Notes under the pieces: model-generated
What the model was told of the DNA's origin: nothing
Databases searched by the model: none
The model's input: only the letters and a program-made list of their open reading frames with translations
Position numbers and translations under genes: made by a program
Part shown: one piece after another, positions 25,352-33,059 of the stretch
How the letters are laid out: every line of letters starts with the position of its first letter
Position numbering within the stretch: position 1 is the first letter of the stretch
Assembly: GCA_013420905.1 (NCBI GenBank)
Contig: JAAXNY010000005.1
Span: forward strand, 1,302,001-1,366,000
From: Collybia mongolica
Lineage: Eukaryota > Basidiomycota > Agaricomycetes > Agaricales > Clitocybaceae
Length of the DNA: 64,000 nucleotides
Direction: 5' to 3'

Positions 25352-26371
25352 ATGAAAGCCATTTCTACTGCTCAGCACAATACTGTTGTTTCTCTCCTCA
25401 ATGAGGGCTATTCTCAGCGTCAAATCAAGGAGAAAACTGGTCTAGGGAAGGGTACCATCAGTAGGATCAGCAAAGATGTGGATGGAAACAAAGAAAACAA
25501 CCTTGGTGGCCGCCCCTCCAAGCTGTCTGTTCATGACAAACAGTCAATTATTCGTCAAATCAAGTCAGGGAAGCTTGATAATGCAGTTCAGGCTACCCAA
25601 TTCATCAATGGCATCATTCCCAATCCTGTCACACCCCAGACAGTCAGAAATGCACTCAAGGAAAATCAATTTTATGCTGCTACAAAGAGGAAAGCTCCTC
25701 TTCTCAAACGAGCCCATCGCATCTGGCATCTCCAGTTTGCAAAATATCATGAAAGCTGGACTGTGGAGGACTGGAAAAGGGTTCTATGGACAGATGAGAC
25801 CAAAATCAATAGGATTGGGTCAGATGGAAAGGTTTATGTCTGGAAACAAAGGGGAGAACCACCATCTGATAGAACAACATCACCTACTGTCAAACATGGA
25901 GGAGGAGGAAACCTCATGGTATGGGGTTGTATGGGGTGGAATGGAGTGGGAAAGCTCATAGAGGTGCAGGGGAACATGGACAAGGTTCAATACTGTGAAA
26001 TTTTGGAGAGTGGAGTTCAGGAAAGTTTTGAGAAGTTGGAAATGGTGGATGGCGAGCACTACTTTCAGCAAGATAACGACCCCAAACACACATCTGGACT
26101 GGCCACACAGTGGTTTGAAGACAACAACATTCAAGTCCTTGGCTGGCCTGCCCAATCCCCTGACATGAATCCAATAGAACACCTTTGGGAACATCTCAAG
26201 CGCCGTCTTAAAGAATATCCAACACCACCCAAAGGAGTACATGAGTTGTGGGATAGATTGGCTGAAGAGTGGGGTGAAATTCCACCAGAGGTATGCCAAA
26301 ACCTGATAGAAAGTATGCCCAGGTGGATACAAGCAGTTATAAAGGCAAAAGGTGGTCATACAAAGTATTAG
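25352..26371 (+). CDS. Tc1-family transposase, apparently intact
   Basis: 339 aa, the usual length for Tc1 transposases, in one uninterrupted frame inside 211 bp TIRs. N-terminal helix-turn-helix around residues 8-40 (LLNEGYSQRQIKEKTGLGKG, then GTISRISK), followed by a second DNA-binding region with a GGRPSKLS hook. The catalytic core has LWTDETKINRIGSDG (first Asp, about residue 148), YFQQDNDPKHTS (second Asp, about 240) and DMNPIEHLWE (Glu). There are 34 residues between the last two, a DD34E arrangement. No stop, frameshift or catalytic change is visible, unlike every other transposon gene here. The reading ends GGHTKY, as does the relative at the right edge of the window. The ORF is CpG-poor like other copies of its family, although its LTR host is CpG-rich. 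Confidence 0.92.
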   Translation: MKAISTAQHNTVVSLLNEGYSQRQIKEKTGLGKGTISRISKDVDGNKENNLGGRPSKLSVHDKQSIIRQIKSGKLDNAVQATQFINGIIPNPVTPQTVRNALKENQFYAATKRKAPLLKRAHRIWHLQFAKYHESWTVEDWKRVLWTDETKINRIGSDGKVYVWKQRGEPPSDRTTSPTVKHGGGGNLMVWGCMGWNGVGKLIEVQGNMDKVQYCEILESGVQESFEKLEMVDGEHYFQQDNDPKHTSGLATQWFEDNNIQVLGWPAQSPDMNPIEHLWEHLKRRLKEYPTPPKGVHELWDRLAEEWGEIPPEVCQNLIESMPRWIQAVIKAKGGHTKY

Positions 26372-26387
26372 ATAGAAAATTAATAGA

Positions 26388-26598
26388 GGGTCAAAAAACT
26401 GCCCCAATGAGTAATCATTTTGTTTGGCCTATAGCTTAATGGGTTTTGATCCAAATCACATGATCCAGGGTCCATTGGAAAGCCACGATGTCATAGTATC
26501 TTACATAATTACCCCAGGTCCCCTGCTTATGTCAGCACTTCATACCATATTGATCTTTCAAAAATGTACAAACATTGGGGCAGTTTTTTGAGCCACTG
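26388..26598 (-). repeat. Right 211 bp TIR of the Tc1 element
   Basis: Inverse of 24991-25201, ending GAGCCACTG at 26598. Its outer 161 bases are also found alone at 7570-7730. Confidence 0.93.
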
Positions 26599-29500
26599 TA
26601 TATACCTAGTACTACATTAAATACACGTTCCCGGTGCGGTACGATGACATGCGTTGGGCTAGCGAAGGTCACGTGACCGTGCCCTTGATAGTCCGAACAA
26701 GTGCGAAGTCCAGCGGTGAACTGCGCGCGAAGTAGAGAGTGGGGGTGCGTGTGGGCGTAGGTAATGAACGTGCGATGTAGTGAATGTAATTGAGTGAGCG
26801 CGAAGTAAGCAGAGAAATTGTATCGTAAGTCGGCGGGATGACTGAGTCGCGAATCGGCGAAGTAGAAGTCGGCGGAGTGAGATTCGGCGAAGTAAGGCTA
26901 GATCGGCGAAGTAAGGCGGAAATGGAGTTCCCCTTACAGGACAGAGGATGCCTGTGCAGGAAGGATATCGATCGCAATCCGAGCAAGTGTTGGATAGATG
27001 TCACAATGATCCTGCCACCATGTGATGACATCAGTATCCTTTGAGACATCGGCTGGCATGTCCTTCAGGTATCGCCATAATTCAGGTTGCCAGCCCCCTT
27101 CATCATCCTTTGTTACAAGTGAAAGGTGATGCTGATCGTATTTGGACAAGATGGATCCGTCGTGGGCAGTGGTAGGAGTTACACTGTTGGGTGTAGTTAC
27201 TGGAATTGGCTCCGTCCTTGGCCAACTCTTCCAATACTCCTCCATCTACCACGAACTGGGGAGTGAGCACTTGAACCAGCCAGATAGACATTACTGACCT
27301 TATCCTCGAGGACCTTCTCCCCCTTGTCTTGCCAATTCTTCGCATGTCTGTTACTGGCAGCCTGTTCTTCCTCTTGTTCCTTCGCTCCACCCCAAGCCAG
27401 CCCGATATATGCAAGCTTGTAGTACGGGTGAAGAGCTATAGGTCGTGTTTTTGAGCCTGAATGCAATGGAAGTGATTCCAAACTTACCCAAGGCAAGAAG
27501 AAAACTCGGCTTCCTGTCGAAGCGGGAGTAGTACTTCTGAAGCTTCTCCAGGCCATCGTCGATCGCATCCCTGTATTTGGCGAAGCGAACGTGGTCGCGT
27601 TTTGCCTCCCATGCAGTTTGCAGTTCTTCAATTGCGGGGAGGGCACACCAGAGTGTTGGGAGTCGTTCGGATGAGAAATGGTGTTGTACCTTCTTAGAAT
27701 CCTAGCACGTTGTGTAAGCGTGGCCACACAGCATAGTGACCGGTACAAACGAAGACGACATACTGTCAGGATATCTTTTACGTCCCTCACTCACTCCCAA
27801 TCGTCATCTGACAGCTGAAACGCACTCCACGGGATCTTTTTCGCGATTTGGCCATTGGTGCGAACTGTGGTAATTGGCCCAAACAAAGCATCGGCCAAGA
27901 CGAGGAAAAGATTGATGGGCTTGAAACGTTGATGTCAATATGTATCCCCAAAGGTGCAGAGACGGCTCACCTGGCATAGGTGATAGGAATGCTCTAGCAT
28001 ACCGTGAGCCGTACCCCATCTAATGTTGCTGTGGAGGGGGATTTTGAGGGGTTCATTGATCTTGCACTGAATTTGCAAGTTCTCGAAATATTCAATACGT
28101 TGACTGGAGGCCTGAATCTATTAACAAGGGTAAGCGTTGAACCAAATCATAACCAATATGGAATGCACCTTGATAGCGATTGTTCAAACGGCTGCAATCA
28201 CATCAAGTGATCCGCCAAGGACACGGTTACCAGGTAAGTCCGGATCGTATTCCCAGATTGCCGTTTGATTCTCCACTGTGGCTAGTTTCGTAATATGGCC
28301 CATCACAGCCACGTTTGCGAGGTTCACCCCATGTTCAAGGCAGCTGACACGATCATCAGGTATGTTGTGCTCAAAATAGGAATAGAAAAACTTACGGTAA
28401 TTGGTTTTCACCAGCATCCCAATGCTCATATCCTCGCGTATCGTGGACGGTCTCAATGGTGGCACAGCTGGTGTTATTGTTGGAAGTGTTGTCCAATGTT
28501 ATGGTGAATAGCTGTGCATGTTTCAGTTATCTTATCAAATAGTAATCTAATCATCAATCACCTTTGACTTATCTGGGGCTGTGATACTCACGCGGTCACA
28601 CAACCCAACAAAGTACCGCCCAAGGTTCAAACCACTGTGATCTCCTGAAATACCCTGAAATCCGACAACCTCCGACCGCAAACGCCATTTCCGCTCTTTT
28701 ACCTCGATCCAGTGCGCCGACATTCCTAGAAACAATCCCTTTGTATTGTCGGCCGTCCATCCGTCAGCAGTGGTTGAGACTTTCCCTGGCGCTGCCTGTT
28801 GAGGGTTTGGTGAGTACAAGATGGACTACAATGGTGTACAACTGACAAGAATATCCTTTTTCAAACCTTGCAGCCATTCGACACACTCATTGTGGAGGTG
28901 CACCTTCACGTCATATGTGCTCAGCAGATCTGGACAGGTTGCTCGTGGCCTCATCGCAACGAGGCAGTTCTGAAACAACGCCTTGTCGGCCACTGCCAGC
29001 GCCTAACAACAAGGTTAGTGTTACCTCTCGTTCTGTTTTGTAAAGCTTACCTGGTCATCACAGGCGATAAACTTCGTGATGGCATGCAATACACCCTCAC
29101 GCGTGAACTCCCTTGGTCCCTGCACCTTTTCGACAACCCCATCGAGTTTCGCTTGAATCTTTCCCTTTGGGTTGTTCTTCTTTTGCTGCATTTCATTCCA
29201 GATTGGTCAAGGGATAGCGAAGTGATTTTTGGGTATGTTTTTATCCTTGCAAAGCTCTTGGTAATGCTCATAGTGCTGGCGGATATGCGATCAACAGGTT
29301 GAGTTTCCACCAGTGTAGAAAGTTTTTCAGAGCCCTCCTTTCTTCAGAACCTGTCCGTCAACCCTATGATGTTGTAAGTATCCTTGTCGTATTCTCTCCG
29401 TTGCAGAAAACTAAGGCTTACTTGCACAGCATGCACCATCTTCCTCGAACGGTCTCGGTCTTGCTTCCCTTCTTGAATGTGACAACAACGATGTCTGAAA

Positions 29501-30657
29501 AGATTGTCAAGAGGTCCTTTGTGCTATCCTTTCTCACGTTCTTCATTGACCCTATCTCGATCTCATGCTGCTTGTCCCCATTGTTTTCCTGCCATTGGTG
29601 AGTATCAATTTTAGTGGTCATGAACGTATGAATGCACCTCATCACTTTCTTCTTCACTGGGTTGGCCACCAACAGGAACACTATCATCATCGACTACCTC
29701 AATCTCCGACTCCTGGCTCTCGACAACTTCCTCATCAGGCTCTAGTGAAGGTTTTATCCGTTTACAACAATGGGTCTTCAGTACCTCTTCATCAGAACTG
29801 TTGCCATCATCTTCAGTTTCATCAGAGGCGTGCCGCTTGTGGCTACCTGCTTTTGGAGCTTGTGCCTTGGTTTTCCCCTTGTTGGACCTCGTGGCAGGTT
29901 CTTTCCTTGTTTTGGCCTTGGGCTTCACCATGTTGAGAGAGTGAGTATGCTGCAGATGCACGTGTGTGCCAGCAGCATTGTTTGTTTGTATAATATCTGT
30001 GATCTCACGCCCCATTGCTTGGTTATGAATTCCACAAGTTTCAGTCTTTTGTGTATCTGCATCAACATATATATGTAACTGTGCGACAACTACTGAATGG
30101 ATCGTAGCAGTGGTCTGAACCGGTCATAACCGGTATGTTTCCGGTTAATATATTAGCTTGAGATTGTGTAACTGGCAACCGACAAACTGTTGATCCTACC
30201 ATAACTGCAACCAACAGTCCGGTTGATGTCAGTTGCAGTTCGGTTCAGTCAACGGTTATTTTTTGGTTGTATGGACCAAACTCTCAAACACTAATCACTG
30301 CACCAAGTTGGACTTGACTTTAGGTCTCCTGTATTTACACATGGACAGTTTTATGTTGCAATTTCATGTGCAACATCAGTATATAGAATCAAAGCTATTA
30401 TACCAGATACTGCAGACAATAATAGGTATACCAAAAATGTAGTTTACCAAGAGGTGCTTTTAGATTAGAAATATTATATAGATTATGATTTCTATAAGGG
30501 AAAAAGCTTACACCTAAAATATTGAGATTAAGCATATAATAATGTGTTGGGATCAAGAGGGGGTCTGGGGGCAGAGCCCCCAGCAAGCTGAAGGTTATGT
30601 GGTGGAGCCATGGGTGAGCGTAGCAGTGCCATGGTGTAGCCATGGGCTGTAAGCTTG

Positions 30658-31005
30658 TCTATATTAAAGTCCTATACATTAAAACAGAACAGTGTTTTGA
30701 CCCTGGCTAAGCTGACTAATAGAAAGATGACTAATATTACTAATCAACCTCAATGACTAATCAACTTGCCTCTGCTTCGAGTTTAGATAAGCTCTGAGCA
30801 CCTGATTGGTCACATGACTCAAAAACAGCGCACAAATATCAATATCAATATTATTATGTATTTACCACTCTTGATATTACTTACAAGGAATAACATTGAA
30901 ATAATAATGGTGGCTATTATGTTGGAAAACTGTAGAGTTGGCAACACTGCAATAATATATTATTTACTGCCACCCTTCGTGCCGAAGGCATGGGTACTAT
31001 GCTTG
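30658..31005 (+). mobile_element. Mini-Helitron copy H (~0.35 kb)
   Basis: Follows copy G directly. The first 12 bases are TCTATATTAAAG, then TCCTATACATTAAAACAG, the family-B 5' end, as if a family-B unit had inserted 12 bases into another. Ends with an imperfect CGTGCC/GGCATG hairpin and CTTG at 31002-31005. No coding capacity. Confidence 0.65.
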
Positions 31006-31521
31006 TCTATATTAAAGTACTACAGCCGTGTGAATTTGATTGTGACTAATCCTGACTAAGCGCTGACTAAGTCTGACAAAGCAGCAAAAAAGTTGTCTTT
31101 TAAGTAGAGTGCTGACTAAGGATGACAAAGCAAGAAAAATAGTTAAATTCACATGCTATGTCACCTGCTCAAGTCACCTGCTCAAATCACCTGCTCAAAC
31201 CAGCTCAAGTCACCTGCCTCAAAACACAACATGACCACCACATCACATGACCTCCAAAGCGCACAAAATCAATAAATATTAACCCATTTGTGTGTACACT
31301 TCCTCATAAATTTCAGAAGCTCAAACTAAATTTTAAAAAATACATTTAAATGATGCTACTGCTCATGAAATTTTACAAATCTTTTTTTTTTTTTTGGTCA
31401 TATAATAATATTAAGCGCATGTGGGTTTGACCCAGCTACATGTGGGCATAAACACCTATTACCACTAAATAATCTGTAATGAGCCATCAGGGTGGAGCTG
31501 TAGCCACGGGCCATAAGCTTG
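31006..31521 (+). mobile_element. Short Helitron copy I with a SINE-like insert
   Basis: Starts TCTATATTAAAGTACTACAG and matches the 5' ~370 bases of copies B, D and F. It then passes into a T-run and a ~120 bp module (31381-31500), and resumes with only the last GCCACGGGCCATAAG-CTTG end (31518-31521). Confidence 0.65.
31381..31500 (-). repeat. SINE-like retroposed sequence, copy 1
   Basis: On the - strand it ends in a poly-A run of ~14. The same module lies at about 44697-44818. The - strand contains GGGTCAAACCC, close to a pol III B box. No convincing A box was found and target duplications are unclear. Confidence 0.45.
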
Positions 31522-33029
31522 TCTATAACATATGGGAGAGTCAAGGTGGGAATTGTCCAAGGATGAGTCAGCATTGGTCAGCATGACTAATATTTGTCAG
31601 CTATTTGTAATCACCTAAAACCTTCTCTTATAGTCTGCTGCACATGACTGTACCAATCATGTGACCCAGTCAAAACATCGGTCATTTACTTCTTATTTTC
31701 AATAAATACATAGCTAACCATATAAAAACTTTTTTATGATCTGTTCAAGCTATAATGAGAACAAACTACAAGGAAGCAGTTGTTTCACCTGGAAGTACCC
31801 CTCTGTTATTGGAGTGGGTTGTAGCAGTAATTAGTATCAAACTCAAGATTTCTGTTCCTTTAGTAGTGGGTTCTGCCCCTTTGCTTTTATGGCTCCAGGA
31901 GGAGCATATAAGGTGCTCTTGCAGGTTTTCTGCCTGACCCCATACAGGTATGGATATTGGTCTAGCTTGCAGACACCTGTGGGAATTAAAACAGGCCCTG
32001 GAACCCTCAAGATAGGGCTTTACTCAAAATAATGAACAATTCTACTTTAATCATAACTTGGCTAATCCTTAGTCAGTCTTGAAATTTGAGGCACAAAATG
32101 ATAGATTAATTTGTGGGGTTGTGGACATGGGTCAGAGGAACAATATCTGTTGGAATATCTGTGCCATAGCCTGATTACTGTAAAGTATGATACAGGTCCA
32201 GAAAAATGGTGGTTGATAGTTGTAAAGGCAGTCCTATGTCATGTTGTGTTAACCCAAAATTGGCCAGAGGAATCCAAAGTCATATTTAAGAAGTCAGGTA
32301 AATGCTGTCTACTTACCTAGCAGAGGAATCCAAAGAGAATACTCTGAGGACCCTTTGCTAGGGGTTTCTATTCTATATACTTATTCTAGATAATAGCTAT
32401 GAAGTCCCATTGTTGCCATGTGGCTCAGGGTTACAAGGTATATTATATAGAAGCAAGTCACTGTGCTCTGATGGTGATGCAATGAGTAAGGCATATGAGT
32501 GGCAATAGTGGGTATCACAATAACAGGGTGTACAGGTGCCAATAGCAAGAGGTGCTGATAGTGGAGGTGTACTGACAGCAGGGGATCTGATGAACAATGA
32601 GTGAATGTTGATATCACAAGTTGTGATAGTGTGGGCGGAATTGGGCACCCTTCTTGCAATAGTATGGAAAGGCCACATATGATTCTACAGGCATTGGGGA
32701 TCTGACCTACCTCTCTAACCCAGGTAAGTCTAATTTCAAGCACCTATGGCTTTTCATACCATGGAATTATATAAGTTTCAGCAGATTGGTAGGTAATTGC
32801 CAGGGATCACAGGTAGTTAACAGGTATAAATGTCACATACAAACAACCTCTGATATGTGAGCACCTCAATGTATATCCATAGATTAATAGTAGCTCATAT
32901 GCTTTTCCTTCAAGCATGAGCCTATCATATCAAATTAAAATTATATATATTATTTGGATTAACAATTGTGCCAATTAGTGGGATAAAGCATTGTGTGGCA
33001 CCGTGCCGAAGGCACGGGTCTTTAGCTTG
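31522..33029 (+). mobile_element. Helitron copy J, last unit of the array
   Basis: Starts TCTATAACATATGGGAGAG after the CTTG of copy I. Ends with a perfect hairpin CCGTGCC/GGCACGG (33001-33017) and CTTG at 33026-33029. The next base is T and the flank is unique host DNA, which independently fixes the Helitron 3' end. The interior includes a decayed chromovirus-type LTR (from about 32221). No coding sequence recognised. Confidence 0.65.
32221..32720. repeat. Decayed LTR related to chromovirus 1 (approximate ends)
   Basis: Starts TGTAAAGGCAGTCC, against TGTAAGGGCAACTCC in chromovirus 1. It then repeats the LTR's layout: two GAGG-ATCC-AA-G motifs about 60 bases apart, GAGAAT-CTCTGAGGA and a TATATAC. 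Internal sequence of the retroelement was not seen, so probably an old solo LTR. The right end is uncertain. Confidence 0.45.
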
Positions 33030-33059
33030 TTGTATACAGGTGATTGATTGCCCCAGCAA

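Larger units (their letters stand above)
24991..26598 (+). mobile_element. Complete Tc1-type transposon in the chromovirus LTR
   Basis: 1608 bp, flanked by TA (24989-24990 and 26599-26600). The terminal inverted repeats are 211 bp (24991-25201 and 26388-26598) with only a handful of mismatches. The tip (CTCAAAAAACTGCCCCAATG) reappears inverted at the inner edge of each repeat (ATTGGGGCAGTTTTTTGACC), giving two likely transposase sites per end. It holds one uninterrupted transposase ORF. It is the innermost and youngest layer of the nest. Confidence 0.95.
19032..26938 (-). mobile_element. Ty3/Gypsy chromovirus 1, full length, inside the hAT transposase
   Basis: Two 506 bp LTRs (19032-19537; and 24823-24990 plus 26601-26938 around the Tc1), flanked by the duplication GGACA (19027-19031 and 26939-26943). 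Gag and pol lie on the - strand. A polypurine tract (AAGGGGGGTAA on the - strand, 19538-19548) precedes the 3' LTR. Much richer in GC and CpG than the Helitron DNA around it. LTR divergence is 7/506, so it is a recent insertion. Confidence 0.95.
24823..26938 (-). repeat. 5' LTR of chromovirus 1, split by a Tc1 element
   Basis: 24823-24990 plus 26601-26938 rebuild a 506 bp LTR equal in length to the 3' LTR. The Tc1 landed on the TA inside TATATA, the presumed core promoter, so on the - strand the TATA element is now ~1.6 kb from the presumed start site near 24955. Confidence 0.95.
18791..29931 (-). pseudogene. hAT transposase (BED-type zinc finger, RNase H-like fold), split by the chromovirus
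   Basis: Starts MVKPKAKTRKEPATRS at 29931, with an acidic/basic tail, then a BED-like zinc finger (GRWCMLCK, later TGGNSTC and HIRQHYEHYQELCK near 29270-29310). The core follows: VSTTADGWTADNTKGLFLGM and ISGDHSGLNLGRYFVGLCD (28550-28790), LPGNRVLGGSLDVIAAV (about 28190), FAKYRDAIDDGLEKLQKYYSRFDRKP (given as FAKYRDAIDDGL... near 27560) and PYYKLAYIGLAWG (27400). The C-terminal dimerisation region reads TWWQDHCDIYPTLARIAIDI, SSVPCERLFSSSKQVADDR and LQLMKFAW. SSV|PCERLF is cut by the chromovirus between 26943 and 19027. Several introns are needed. An in-frame TGA (29291-29293, where CGA is likely) breaks the zinc finger. Only the fungal hAT family can be named. Confidence 0.85.
18544..30293 (-). 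mobile_element. hAT transposon, split by a chromovirus
   Basis: Terminal inverted repeat TAGTGTTTGAGAGT at 18544 and its inverse ACTCTCAAACACTA ending at 30293, with the 8 bp target duplication ATCACTGC (18536-18543 and 30294-30301). Both subterminal regions (18550-18780 and 30100-30290) are packed with CCGGTT/AACCGG motifs, typical of hAT transposase binding arrays. Without the chromovirus it is about 3.8 kb. The transposase lies on the - strand. Confidence 0.95.
13334..30468 (+). pseudogene. RepHel (Rep endonuclease-helicase) of Helitron copy G, interrupted
   Basis: Rolling-circle replicase/helicase. The N-terminal part (about 13334-13924, continuing at 14192) is Pro/Ala/Met-rich with short tandem repeats, probably preceded by an upstream exon. 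The Rep section has GLPHMHMIIFL (HUH motif, about 15945-15975) and YIYKYVYKG (two-Tyr region, about 16350). The helicase has GSGGCGKT (Walker A, about 17402), LILWDEA (Walker B, about 17630), VVFDGDYQQILP and TINKSQGQS near 18520. Breaks: solo LTR after codon 13922-13924, a frameshift near 14952, TGA at 15204 and 16212, TAG at 15771, and the hAT insertion after GQSL. The reading resumes exactly in frame at 30302 (HQVGLDFRSPV) and stops at 30466-30468. Both insertions keep the frame once one target duplication is removed, so the gene was intact when they landed. Confidence 0.85.
12711..30657 (+). mobile_element. Near-complete autonomous Helitron (copy G), host of the nested insertions
   Basis: 5' end TATATATTAAAGTACC at 12711. 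3' end with stem-loop near 30563, a CCATGG/CCATGG hairpin and CTTG at 30654-30657. Removing the hAT transposon plus one target duplication leaves about 6.2 kb, a plausible size for a coding Helitron. It carries the only RepHel gene in the window with both the Rep (HUH) and helicase parts. Insertions from outside in: solo Copia LTR (13925-14191) and hAT (18544-30293), the latter holding the chromovirus and Tc1. Confidence 0.85.
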
